41,190 nt of DNA from Streptomyces cellulosae (lineage in GTDB: Bacteria > Actinomycetota > Actinomycetes > Streptomycetales > Streptomycetaceae): contig BNBH01000044.1 in the NCBI GenBank assembly GCA_014655195.1, positions 1 through 41,190 of the forward strand. Direction: 5' to 3'. This document shows, in pieces, positions 32,608-41,098 of the stretch. A program made the translations under genes and the position numbers. Each line of letters starts with the position of its first letter. The stretch's first letter is position 1. A model generated the notes under the pieces. It saw nothing but the letters and a program-made list of their open reading frames with translations, was not told where the DNA came from and did no database searches.

Positions 32608-33927
32608 GTGGCGATCTCTCCCTCTTCCTCCGCTTCGTCCTCCGTGCTCGGCCTCGACCATGAGGCCGTCGGCGCCCTCATCCGCCGGTGGCGGGACGAC
32701 CCCGGCAGTACGTACCGCACGTGGTTCCTGTGGGAGGAGCGGACGAAGAACTTCCGGTCCATCCGGCGCGGGATCGAGCAGGTCGTGCGGGAGATCGAGG
32801 CGGACACCTTCGGGGTCGCCTACAAGGGCTCGTCGCTGGAGACGGTGGTCGGCTCGATCGCGGAGCAGCGGCAGATGTTCAAGGGGGCCGACCACGCCTT
32901 CCTGTGGAAGCCGAAGCTGCGCATACCCGACATCTACGAGGACCGGGAGAACCAGCTGGCGTTCGCCCGAATGCTGGAGACGTGCCGGTGCTGTACCACT
33001 GAGGCGCAGGTCCTGGGCGCGATACGCACGCTCACGGAACGCGGCATCAAGGGCCTCGGGCCGGCAGCGGCCAACCTGCTCTACTTCCTGCACCCCACCA
33101 TCGCCCCGCCCTTCAACACCGCCATCGTCAACGGCTACAACGCCCTGACCGGCGCGAAGGTCAAGCTCGGCAAGTGGGACGAGTACCTCGCGATGCGCGA
33201 GGGGATCTTGGCTCTCAACGATGCCCACCGCAATCTGCTATCCAATGACCTGGGCGCGGTCGCCGGGCTGCTCTTCGACCTCGGCTCAGGGCGCTACATC
33301 GCTCCACCGCGCGGCGACGCCGACACGGCGGCGGCCCGGGCCGCCTGGCATGCCGACCTGGAGCAGGTCCGCTCTGACGCGAAGGCCGAGAAGGCCCGCG
33401 CCGAGGCGGAACGGCAGGATGTCTCGCATACCGAGGTGCAGGCGTGGCTGCGTGACCTCGGCAGGGCGCTCGGCTTCCAGGTGTGGATCGCCGCCAACGA
33501 CCGCAACCGACACCACGAGGGTCGGCGACTCGCGGACGGCTGCCTCATCAAACTCCCACGGGAACTGGCGGCTGGCCCCGCCGGTGAGGCGATCAGCCTC
33601 ATCGACGTGCTGTGGCTGGAGCCCGAGGGCAAGGTCGCCGCCGCCTTCGAGGTGGAGCACACCACCTCCATCTACTCCGGCATCGTGCGGATGCTCGACC
33701 TGGCACTCAGTGGCGACCCGGCCGCAGCCCACGGCATGTACCTGGTCGCGCCGGACGCGCGCGACGAAGAGGTCCGTACCCAGATCCGGCGGCCTGCCTT
33801 CAGCCGGGTCGTGGACCTGAAGGTGCGGTACCTCCCCTACGGCGAGTTGCAGGCGAACCGGGAGGCGATCATGCGCTTCGGAAAGGGGCTGCATCCCATC
33901 GAGGCCCTGGCCCGTGACCTGAGTTGA
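32608..33927 (+). CDS. Orphan protein with PD-(D/E)xK-like core (restriction-endonuclease-like)
   Basis: About 439 residues. The N-terminal half is helical and has a DNA-repair-like stretch (KGLGPAAANLLYFLHPTIAP, a helix-hairpin-helix-type segment), a middle coiled coil (about 250-275) and a C-terminal alpha/beta core: ISLIDVLWLEP (D333) then AAFEVEHTTSIYSGI (E348-V-E350). This is the spacing of a PD-(D/E)xK nuclease but with E-V-E-H where E-x-K is usual, so activity cannot be assumed. No methyltransferase is adjacent. Start: GTG 32608 with AACAAT at 32594-32599 fits a leaderless transcript; ATG 32590 is also in frame. Could be a defence or repair nuclease; family not recognised by name. Confidence 0.75.
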   Translation: MAISPSSSASSSVLGLDHEAVGALIRRWRDDPGSTYRTWFLWEERTKNFRSIRRGIEQVVREIEADTFGVAYKGSSLETVVGSIAEQRQMFKGADHAFLWKPKLRIPDIYEDRENQLAFARMLETCRCCTTEAQVLGAIRTLTERGIKGLGPAAANLLYFLHPTIAPPFNTAIVNGYNALTGAKVKLGKWDEYLAMREGILALNDAHRNLLSNDLGAVAGLLFDLGSGRYIAPPRGDADTAAARAAWHADLEQVRSDAKAEKARAEAERQDVSHTEVQAWLRDLGRALGFQVWIAANDRNRHHEGRRLADGCLIKLPRELAAGPAGEAISLIDVLWLEPEGKVAAAFEVEHTTSIYSGIVRMLDLALSGDPAAAHGMYLVAPDARDEEVRTQIRRPAFSRVVDLKVRYLPYGELQANREAIMRFGKGLHPIEALARDLS

Positions 33928-33982
33928 GTGGTTCGGCGGCGCGCTGCCTGACACGTCGCCGAAGGTCAAGAATCCGTCATGT

Positions 33983-33994
33983 GTCACCGGTGAC
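33983..33994. promoter_or_regulatory. Palindrome GTCACCGGTGAC
   Basis: A perfect 12-bp palindrome 70 bp upstream of the Met-rich lipoprotein gene, followed by GAACC (34001-34005), a possible ECF-type -35. Candidate regulatory site. Confidence 0.4.
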
Positions 33995-34064
33995 TGAACA
34001 GAACCAGAGTTCCCAGCCGTACTAAGGGAGTAAGTAGAAGTCACTCCCGACGAAGGGAAACTCA

Positions 34065-34661
34065 GTGAACCGGCAACGCACCGTTCCCGTAGCGGCCGCA
34101 GGGCTCGCCTCGACACTCCTGCTCGCGGCCTGCGGCAGCTCGTCGGACAACGCCTCCAGCGCGAGCCCCGGTAATGCCGCGCCGGTCGCCACGGCCAGCT
34201 CCGCCCCTGCGACGTCCGCGCCGGCCGACAGCGGTGACTCGGGCAGCGGCGACATGGCTATGGCCGCGACCACCATGCTGATGGCCAAGGACATGGGCGG
34301 CGGCATGGGGAGCATGGTCACCGACGACAAGGGCATGACGCTCTACCGCTCCGACAAGGACCAATCGAAACCGTCCATGTCGATGTGTACCGGCGAGTGC
34401 GCGAACACTTGGATGCCGGTCATGGCCAAGGGCGACGTCCAGGCGATGGGAGTGGAGAAGAATCTTCTCGGCTCGGTGGACCGCTCGGACGGCATGAAGC
34501 AGCTCACCCTCGGTGGCTGGCCGCTGTACCGGTGCATCGGCGACACGAAGGCCGGGCAGATGAACGGCCAGGGCAAGGACGACAAGTGGTTCGCCGTCAC
34601 GCCCTCTGGCAAGAAGTCCGCCATGAAGGGCATGGAGGGTATGCAGGGTATGGAGGGCTGA
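34065..34661 (+). CDS. Met-rich secreted-repeat lipoprotein (COG4315-like)
   Basis: 198 residues. Signal and lipobox LAAC place the lipidated Cys at 23. A Ser/Ala/Pro linker is followed by two copies of the short secreted-repeat unit found in COG4315 lipoproteins (GMTLYRSDKDQ...CTGECANTWMP and GWPLYRCIGDTKAGQMNGQG). Methionine is frequent (MAMAATTMLMAKDMGGGMGSM region, and MKGMEGMQGMEG at the C terminus), which may suit binding of copper(I), an inference. GTG start with GAAGGGA upstream. Single gene. Confidence 0.9.
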   Translation: MNRQRTVPVAAAGLASTLLLAACGSSSDNASSASPGNAAPVATASSAPATSAPADSGDSGSGDMAMAATTMLMAKDMGGGMGSMVTDDKGMTLYRSDKDQSKPSMSMCTGECANTWMPVMAKGDVQAMGVEKNLLGSVDRSDGMKQLTLGGWPLYRCIGDTKAGQMNGQGKDDKWFAVTPSGKKSAMKGMEGMQGMEG

Positions 34662-35023
34662 GGCGAGTGGCACTGCCGTGGGGCTGCCGCTGTTCGGCAG
34701 TTCGGCAGACCGTTCGGTGCGCGGCGGCCGGATCGTCGTGGACAATGCGCCGCTGCGGAGTCGGCGACTAGTGCTGCCTGTGCCACCCTGACGGGTCAGC
34801 CCCCCTCGGCTGTGCGCTCAGGCCTTCCCGCCTGCGGGGTGGGCGGACTGGGGCTCATAAACCGGCGTGCAGTCTGTCGGACGCGCGCCCGCCTGTCGAC
34901 GCGCCTGTCTAGCGCTCCTTGAAATCCCATTCACCCGGCGCAGCACAGGGGAGAGTACTAAAGTGCTTAGCACTTTGCGGCTACTGTTTCCCCATGACTG
35001 ATCCGCGCGCCCCGGGGCTGCCC
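34662..35023. other. 362-bp gap with a regulatory palindrome and a lost gene start
   Basis: No full gene. It contains the 17-bp palindrome at 34960-34976, and 18 bp downstream an ATG (34994) that begins a frame MTDPRAPGLPS running into the antisense of the FemAB gene. This looks like a promoter and first codons of a gene whose body has been deleted. Confidence 0.5.
34960..34976. promoter_or_regulatory. Perfect palindrome AAAGTGCTTAGCACTTT
   Basis: Two 8-bp arms around a single T. AT-rich and striking against the GC-rich background. It has CTAA next to it, giving a partial resemblance to CIRCE half-sites (TTAGCAC, GTGCTAA) but without the 9-bp spacer. Strong candidate operator for an unknown regulator. 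Confidence 0.65.
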
Positions 35024-36193
35024 TCAGCGCCGTGCCAGATACTTCTGCATAGCACGGTGCAGGGTCTTGTTGACGGCGCCCTCAAGTGGCAGCCCCCATT
35101 CACCGAGCGTCTCGACGACCTGGCCCCCCGTGCCGAGCTTCCAGCGCATCAGGCCGAAGGACCGCTCCTGCGGATCGAGTACGTCGGGCACGCCCCGCAT
35201 GTCGTACACCTGGGCGCGCAGCGTGTGCGCGTCGCGGAGCATGCGCCACTGCAGGGCGTTGCTCGGCCGCACCTCGCGGCGGTGGTCCGCGGACGCTCCG
35301 GTCTGGTACCAGGCCCGTCGCCCCGCCAATATCAGCGTGTGGGCGGCGAGCACCTCCCCGTTGTGCCACGCCAGGTACAGCCGCATGCGGCCGGACTCTT
35401 CGGCGTTGAGCTCGCGGTACTGGCGCTGGAAGTACTCCAGCGAGCGTCCGAGCCGGAAGCCGTCGCGCTGCTCGGTGAGCTGCAGCAGCCGGTAGAACTC
35501 CGGCAGATAGTCGGCCGTACCGACGCAGGGCTCGACGTCGGCCTTCGCCGCCTTCTTTATGTTGCGCCGCCATTCCTGGTTGAGCCCTGCCCACAGGTCG
35601 TCGAGGGTGCGGCCGGCGAGCGGCACCTCGAAGAGGTAGCGGGGCTGTGCGTCGCCGGCGTTCCCCTCCTCGCCGCAGCGCCGCCATCCGCCCGCCCGCA
35701 GCCGGTCCGCGACGGCGGCGCCGACCGGGTCGACGAGGTCCGGCAGGACGTCGCCGACGCGGCGGCCGGGACCGACCGCAGCCTTGAGGGTCGCGGCGTT
35801 CCAGCGGCGGTAGGGCAGCGGAGGCCCCATCCGCACCGCGAAGGCGCCGGCCGACCTCAGATGGTCCAGCAGCGGCTGAAGCAGGTGCGGCAGCCGTGGG
35901 TCCGCCCAGTCCAGCACCGGCCCTTCCGGCAGGTAGGCGAAGTACCGGCGTGTTCCGGGCAGTGGCCGGTACAGCACCTGGGCGGCGCCGCACTGGCGTC
36001 CGGAGCTGTCGAACCAGCCGAGGCGTTCCGCCTTCCAGCCTGTCTTCACCGCGGCCCAGGACGGGTACTGCAGGAAGCTCGCCTGTCCGGGGAGAGAGTC
36101 CAGATATCCCAGGTGCCGCTCGGTGGTGGTGCTGCGCACCACGTAGCTGCGGGTGTGGGTGGTTTCGGACATCTGCGCCTCTGTCACGGCCAT
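35024..36193 (-). CDS. FemAB/VanK-type lipid II aminoacyltransferase
   Basis: 389 residues. FemX/VanK-like fold with two GNAT domains: the segments SFLQYPSWAAVKTGWKAERL, FAYLPEGPVLDW, LFEVPLAGRTLDDLWAGLNQ and EWRRNIKKAAKADV are typical, as is AWYQTGASADHRREVRPSNA before the last domain. The family transfers amino acids from aminoacyl-tRNA to the lysine or DAP side chain of lipid II, forming the interpeptide bridge; in Streptomyces this is glycine on LL-DAP. ATG 36193 has GAGGAG nine bases upstream; an upstream extension in the same frame lacks conservation. Divergent from a MurJ-type flippase, so the two act on the same substrate at the membrane. It may be a second, specialised copy. Confidence 0.93.
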   Translation of the reverse strand: MAVTEAQMSETTHTRSYVVRSTTTERHLGYLDSLPGQASFLQYPSWAAVKTGWKAERLGWFDSSGRQCGAAQVLYRPLPGTRRYFAYLPEGPVLDWADPRLPHLLQPLLDHLRSAGAFAVRMGPPLPYRRWNAATLKAAVGPGRRVGDVLPDLVDPVGAAVADRLRAGGWRRCGEEGNAGDAQPRYLFEVPLAGRTLDDLWAGLNQEWRRNIKKAAKADVEPCVGTADYLPEFYRLLQLTEQRDGFRLGRSLEYFQRQYRELNAEESGRMRLYLAWHNGEVLAAHTLILAGRRAWYQTGASADHRREVRPSNALQWRMLRDAHTLRAQVYDMRGVPDVLDPQERSFGLMRWKLGTGGQVVETLGEWGLPLEGAVNKTLHRAMQKYLARR

Positions 36194-36336
36194 GTGGGAG
36201 GTCTCCTCGATCTGTTCCGTGCTCCTCCGCCGGGAGGGCGGCGGGACAGACCCGCCTGTCTCTTGCACGCCTGGCGGCCCCGGGTTGTGGCGGGGAATTT
36301 CGCTGAGTTGCGCGAGTGGCGGGGAGGACACAGGGC

Positions 36337-38028
36337 GTGACGGCTCAGGAACAGGCGGAGGCCGCCACCGGCGCGGCTCCGAAGGCCGGCTCGGCGCGTC
36401 GGCTGCGCGGCGGGGCCGTGATGATGCTGGGCTCGCTGACATCGCGGGCCACCGGGTTCGTCCGCGGCGCGGTCGTGGTCGCGGCGCTGGGTACGGTGTT
36501 GCTCGGCGATGCCTACAACGTCGCCAACACGGTGCCGAACATCGTCTACATCCTGCTGATCGGCGGGGCGCTGAACTCGGTGTTCGTGCCGGAGCTGGTG
36601 CGGGCGGCGAAGGAGCACGCGGACGGCGGGGCCGCGTACACCGACCGGCTGCTCACGCTGTGCCTGACCGCTCTGACCGCGATCACGACGCTGGCGGTCC
36701 TCGCCGCGCCGTGGATCGTCTCCGCGTACACCGACTACACGGGTGCCCAGCGTGACCTGACCGTCGCGCTCGCCCGTTATTGCCTGCCGCAGATCTTCTT
36801 CTACGGCGTGTTCACCGTGCTCGGCCAGGTCCTCAACGCGCGCGACCGGTTCGGGGCGATGATGTGGACCCCGGTCCTCAACAACGTCACCGTGATCGCG
36901 GTGTTCGGGCTGTACCTGGTGATCGCCCGCGCCGCGAGCACGGCGGGCGAAGTCACGGACGGCCAGCTGCTCCTGCTCGGCCTGGGCAGCACGGCGGGCA
37001 TCGCCGTCCAGGCGCTGGCGCTGCTGCCGTCGCTGCGCGCGGCCGGATTCCGGTGGCGGCCACGGTTCGACTGGCGCGGATCGGGGCTCGGGCGGCCGGT
37101 GCGGGCCGCGGTGTGGACGCTGCTGCTGGTCCTGGTCAACCAGGTCGCGTACTGGGTGGTGACCCGGCTGTCCACGTCCGCCGGGGTGCGCGCCGTCGCC
37201 GAGGGCGTCAGGGAGGGCGTCGGTTATACCGCGTACAGCAGCGCCTATCAGCTGTGGGTGGTGCCGCAGGGCATCATCACCGTCTCCCTGGTCACCGCGC
37301 TGCTGCCGCGGATGAGCCGCGCCGCCACCGACGGCGACCTGGCGCAGGTGGCCGCCGGCCTCTCCCGGACCCTGCGCACGACAGCGGTGGCGATCGTGCC
37401 CGCCGTCTTCCTCTTCCTGGCGCTCGCACCCCAACTCACCGGCCTCGCCTACCAGTACGGGCAGGTCAGCGACGCCGACGCCCGGGCGATCGGCTGGGTA
37501 CTGGCGGCGTTCGCACCCGGCCTTGCGGCCTTCTCCGCCCAGTACGTGCTCTCCCGCGGCTTCTACGCGCTCGGCGACACCCGCACGCCGTTCCTGCTGA
37601 CCCTGGTCATCGCCGGCGTCAACGCGGGGGCGTCCGCAGCCTCGTACGCCCTGCTCTCAGCGCGCTGGGCGGTCACCGGCATCGCGGCCGCGTACGCGCT
37701 CGCCTGCACGGCGGGCCTGTGCTGCACCGCACTCGTGCTGCGCCGCAGACTTCGCCACCCCCTTGAGCAGGCCCTCGGCACGCACCTGCGCATCGGCGTC
37801 GCCTGCCTGCCGGGCGCCGCCCTGGCGTACGCGGTGAGCGGCTGGTTCACGGAACGGCTGGGTGACGGTCTCGCGGGGGACGCGTCGGGCCTGATGGCCG
37901 GCGCCGCCCTCATCGGCCTGTCCGTCGTGGTGTTGGCGCGCCCGCTGCGCATCCCCGAGGTCGCCGAGCTCGTTGCTCCGCTGACCCGCCGTTTGGAAGC
38001 GAGTGGCCGTCACAGGAGGGGGCGATGA
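36337..38028 (+). CDS. MurJ/MviN-type lipid II flippase
   Basis: 563 residues with about 14 membrane helices, the normal MurJ size. Recognisable: SLTSRATGFVRGAVVVAALG (helix 1), DAYNVANTVPNIVYILLIGG (conserved charged helix 2), FVPELVRAAKEH, and YGVFTVLGQVLNARDRFGAM. MurJ moves lipid II across the membrane for wall synthesis. GTG at 36337 with GGGGAGGA eight bases upstream. The stop overlaps the ATG of the sigma factor gene (ATGA). Streptomyces have the housekeeping murJ elsewhere near parAB; this copy, tied to a sigma factor and opposite a FemAB gene, is probably an inducible one (inference). Confidence 0.93.
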   Translation: MTAQEQAEAATGAAPKAGSARRLRGGAVMMLGSLTSRATGFVRGAVVVAALGTVLLGDAYNVANTVPNIVYILLIGGALNSVFVPELVRAAKEHADGGAAYTDRLLTLCLTALTAITTLAVLAAPWIVSAYTDYTGAQRDLTVALARYCLPQIFFYGVFTVLGQVLNARDRFGAMMWTPVLNNVTVIAVFGLYLVIARAASTAGEVTDGQLLLLGLGSTAGIAVQALALLPSLRAAGFRWRPRFDWRGSGLGRPVRAAVWTLLLVLVNQVAYWVVTRLSTSAGVRAVAEGVREGVGYTAYSSAYQLWVVPQGIITVSLVTALLPRMSRAATDGDLAQVAAGLSRTLRTTAVAIVPAVFLFLALAPQLTGLAYQYGQVSDADARAIGWVLAAFAPGLAAFSAQYVLSRGFYALGDTRTPFLLTLVIAGVNAGASAASYALLSARWAVTGIAAAYALACTAGLCCTALVLRRRLRHPLEQALGTHLRIGVACLPGAALAYAVSGWFTERLGDGLAGDASGLMAGAALIGLSVVVLARPLRIPEVAELVAPLTRRLEASGRHRRGR

Positions 38029-38600
38029 CGGACATCCAGGAGCAATCACCGGAGGCACGCAGGGACTTCGAGACCTTCTACGCCGGGACCGTCAAGCGGC
38101 TCGTCACCGTCGTGTACGCCGTGACGGGCGACCTCGGCGAGGCGGAGGACGCGGTCCAGGAGGCCTACGCCAGGGCCTGGCCACGGTGGGAGCAGTTGGT
38201 CGCACAAGGAGATCCGGCACCGTGGGTACGCACGGTCGCCCTGCGTCTCGCGGTCAGTTCCTGGCGCCGGGCCCGCAACCGGCTCCGCGCCCACTTCCGG
38301 CACGGTCCGCCACCCGACCTGCCCGGCCTCGCACCCGACCACGTCGCCCTGGTCGCCGCGCTGCGGCACCTCAACCCCGAACAGCGGCGCGCGGTGGTGC
38401 TGCACCACCTCCTCGATCTGCCGGTGGAGGAGGTCGCCCGTCAGACAGGATCGACCAGTACGGCGGTACGCTCACGACTCATGCGGGCCCGCCGCCTCCT
38501 CAGTACCCACCTCACCGACTCGCCGGACACGCCGACGCCCCGAACTGGCCGTACCGCGGCCGCCGCCCAGCCCCGGAAGGAGGTTTTCCCGCATGAGTGA
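38025..38600 (+). CDS. SigE-family ECF sigma factor
   Basis: 191 residues. Region 2: FETFYAGTVKRLVTVVYAVT and GEAEDAVQEAYARAWPRW; region 4: LNPEQRRAVVLHHLLDLPVE and TSTAVRSRLMRARRLL. Typical actinobacterial SigE-type (SigE family RNA polymerase sigma factor). It overlaps MurJ by 4 bp and the next gene by 8 bp, so the three genes are co-translated. It should direct transcription of its own regulon, possibly including the divergent FemAB-MurJ promoter. Confidence 0.93.
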   Translation: MTDIQEQSPEARRDFETFYAGTVKRLVTVVYAVTGDLGEAEDAVQEAYARAWPRWEQLVAQGDPAPWVRTVALRLAVSSWRRARNRLRAHFRHGPPPDLPGLAPDHVALVAALRHLNPEQRRAVVLHHLLDLPVEEVARQTGSTSTAVRSRLMRARRLLSTHLTDSPDTPTPRTGRTAAAAQPRKEVFPHE

Positions 38601-39429
38601 CGAAACCCGCCGTCCCCCACAGGACGACCTCGGCGCACTGCTCCAGCGCTACGCCGACGACACCGAGCCTCTGATCTCCGTGAGCGGGGGTGTCGCGGAC
38701 GTGCAGGAGCGAGTACGCCGCCACCGGACCCGTCGCCGGCTGGCGGTCACCACGGCGGGCTGCGCCGCCCTGCTCTCCCTCGGTCTCTGGGGCATCCCGC
38801 CTCTGCTTGGCGGCACATCCGCCGATCGCCCAGAGGGGACCAGCCCCGGACTTGTGTCGGCCGCCTCGATCCTGCCCTCACCGGACAGCACCAGCGGCCT
38901 GGTCCGTACGGACCTGCTGTCCCCGTCCGCGCTGCCCTGGAACGCCGCCTATCACTGGCGCACGACAACCACCGGTAACGGCGCCACCACATACGTGCCG
39001 ACCGGCGACTGCGCGCCGCAGTGGTTCGACGGGACCGGCGCCGAGGACCAGATCGCCCGGACTTACAGCGGAGACAGCGGCGCGTCGGCACAGCACCGCA
39101 TCATGGCCTACACGAGCAACTCCACCGCCCAGGAGGCCGTCAGACAGCTGGCCGAAGCCCTGCACAAGTGCGGCTGGCACGAGACCCGAAGTCCTCGTAC
39201 ACAGCACCACAACTCGATGACGCCCGCGCTGTATGAATACGTCCTGACGCACGGGGCGGAAGCCCCACTACGCGTGACGCTGGTCCAGTCCGACCACCGG
39301 ATCGCCGTGCTCGCCCTCGCCACCCCGCAGGTCGACGACCACGCGCACGCCGATCCGCGGACAGAGACCTGCCTGGAGCACAACGTGAATTCCGCACAGC
39401 CGCACCCAGCAACGACGGGGCACTGCTGA
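38593..39429 (+). CDS. Single-pass membrane protein, candidate anti-sigma factor
   Basis: 278 residues. A short cytosolic N-terminal part (about 1-45, DDLGALLQRYADDTEPLI and VQERVRRHRTRRR) is followed by one helix (LAVTTAGCAALLSLGLWGIP, about 50-70) and an extracytoplasmic domain (about 75-278) with conserved-looking cysteines (DCAPQWF, KCGWHE, TCLEHN, terminal Cys). It overlaps the sigma gene by 8 bp. Topology and coupling fit an anti-sigma sensor, but no ZAS or RskA signature is seen, so this is inferred from context. Confidence 0.8.
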   Translation: MSDETRRPPQDDLGALLQRYADDTEPLISVSGGVADVQERVRRHRTRRRLAVTTAGCAALLSLGLWGIPPLLGGTSADRPEGTSPGLVSAASILPSPDSTSGLVRTDLLSPSALPWNAAYHWRTTTTGNGATTYVPTGDCAPQWFDGTGAEDQIARTYSGDSGASAQHRIMAYTSNSTAQEAVRQLAEALHKCGWHETRSPRTQHHNSMTPALYEYVLTHGAEAPLRVTLVQSDHRIAVLALATPQVDDHAHADPRTETCLEHNVNSAQPHPATTGHC

Positions 39430-39610
39430 GTAGCGGAGGCGAAGCGCGTGCAGGGGAGGCCTGACCCTGTCGCCCGCCAAGGCGTATGCCGCATCACGTG
39501 CCCTGCGGGCCTGCTCGGTCGGTGCTCGGCCGACATCGACCGTGGACGAGGCTGCTCATGGGCTACTGATGGGTGGCGATGTCGATCCGGCCTTGGGAAC
39601 CTGGACCGTG

Positions 39611-41005
39611 TCAGGGGCGGTCGGAGTCGGGATGCCGGCGGTGGTTGCGCTTGTGCAACGTGTCGGCTTGGTGCCTGCCGACCGCGGCCAGAACCGGGGC
39701 CTGTTCCCCGCGCAGCTCCGAGACGAGCACCTGCACCACGCCCTCCTCGTCCAGTTGGGCGATGCTCCGCCGGAACTGCTTGGAGCGGCTGACGTCGACG
39801 GGCCCGGCGACGGCGAAGTGCTCGGGGGCGAAGGAGGGCATCGGGGGGAAGACGGCGGCCTGGCCCGCGTAGAGGGTGTCGCCCACCCGCAGGGCGTGGG
39901 CGTTGACCAGGCCGACCACATCGCCGGGGTAGGCGACGTCGACGGTGGAGCGGTCCTGGCCGAAGAGGCTGTGCGCGTACTTGGTGGCGAACGGCGTCCC
40001 GGTGGCGGCCCTCATGACGGTCATGCCGCGCTCGAAGGCACCGGAGCACACCCGTATGAAGGCGATCCGGTCGCGGTGGGAGGGGGCCATGTTCGCCTGC
40101 ACCTTGAACACCAGCCCCGCGAACGGCGCGTCGACGGGGCGGGTGCCGCCGCCCACCAGCTCCCGCGGCCCTGGGGACGGGGCGTGATCGACGACGGCGT
40201 CCAGCAGCAGCCGTACGCCGATGTTGGATATGGCCGCGCCGAAGAACACGGGCGTGGTCCGGCCCGCCAGGAACGCCTCCTGGTCGTGCATGGCGTCGGC
40301 GGCGCGCAGCAGCTCCAGCTCCTCTACCGCTTGGTCCCACATCGGGCCCTCCTCGGCCGCCGCCCGATCGGCCGAGATTGCCTCTTCGACGGCCTCCTGG
40401 GCTCCGCCCAGGGCTGGGGTATAGCGCAGCATCTGCTCGGGCGTTCGTACGTCGATCAGACCGCGCAGATCCCCGGCGTCCCCGACGGGCCAGGTGACCG
40501 GGGTGGGGCTGAGGCGGAACTCGCGCTCGATCGCGTCCAGTTGCAACGCCTCACGTCCGGGCCGGTCCCATTTGTTGACGAACGTGATCACGGGGATGCC
40601 GCAGTGGCGGCAGACGTCGAAGAGCTTGCGGGTCTGCTCCTCCAGGCCCTTGGCCGCGTCGATCAGCATCACCGCGCAGTCCACTGCGGCAAGGACGCGG
40701 TAGGTGTCCTCGGAGAAGTCCGCGTGGCCGGGGGCGTCCAGCAGGTTGAGCACGCACCCGCGGTGGGCGAACTGCAGCGCAGCGGCGGTGACCGAGATGC
40801 CGCGGACCTTCTCCATCTCCATCCAGTCCGAGGCCACCCGACGCCGCCCGGTCTTGCCGTGCACCGCGCCCGCCCTCGTGATGGCGTGGGCGTGCAGCGC
40901 GAGTGCCTCGGTGAGCGTGGACTTTCCCGCGTCGGGGTGGCTGATCACCGCGAAGGTGCGCCGCCGTGCCGCCTGGGCCACCGCCCCTCTACTGTCCAGG
41001 CTCAC
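39611..41005 (-). CDS. prfC: Peptide chain release factor 3, C-terminally truncated
   Basis: 464 residues; family members are usually about 530. RF3 is a GTPase that removes RF1 and RF2 from the ribosome after termination. Present: G1 SHPDAGKST, G2/switch GISVTAA, G3 DAPGHADFSEDTYRVL, G4 NKWD (FVNKWDRPG), and domain II (FAGLVFKVQANMAPSHRDR, FERGMTVMR). After QVLVSELRGEQAPVLAAVG, where the family continues PMQFEV..., the sequence changes to an unrelated tail (RHQADTLHKRN) and stops, losing roughly 70-80 residues of domain III. GTG start at 41005 with GGAAGG seven bases upstream. Probably non-functional; the junction near 39690 marks a rearrangement. Confidence 0.85.
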   Translation of the reverse strand: MSLDSRGAVAQAARRRTFAVISHPDAGKSTLTEALALHAHAITRAGAVHGKTGRRRVASDWMEMEKVRGISVTAAALQFAHRGCVLNLLDAPGHADFSEDTYRVLAAVDCAVMLIDAAKGLEEQTRKLFDVCRHCGIPVITFVNKWDRPGREALQLDAIEREFRLSPTPVTWPVGDAGDLRGLIDVRTPEQMLRYTPALGGAQEAVEEAISADRAAAEEGPMWDQAVEELELLRAADAMHDQEAFLAGRTTPVFFGAAISNIGVRLLLDAVVDHAPSPGPRELVGGGTRPVDAPFAGLVFKVQANMAPSHRDRIAFIRVCSGAFERGMTVMRAATGTPFATKYAHSLFGQDRSTVDVAYPGDVVGLVNAHALRVGDTLYAGQAAVFPPMPSFAPEHFAVAGPVDVSRSKQFRRSIAQLDEEGVVQVLVSELRGEQAPVLAAVGRHQADTLHKRNHRRHPDSDRP

Positions 41006-41098
41006 CGCACCGCCTTCCCGCCCGCGAGGCTGGCCGCCACGGTGCCATGAGCCGGGCGAGGCGGCCGCACGGGGACGACGCCGTCCTTAGAAGCCATC

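Noticed and set aside
34960..34976. CIRCE heat-shock element
   Set aside because: The half-sites resemble it but the required 9-bp spacer is absent and no heat-shock gene follows.
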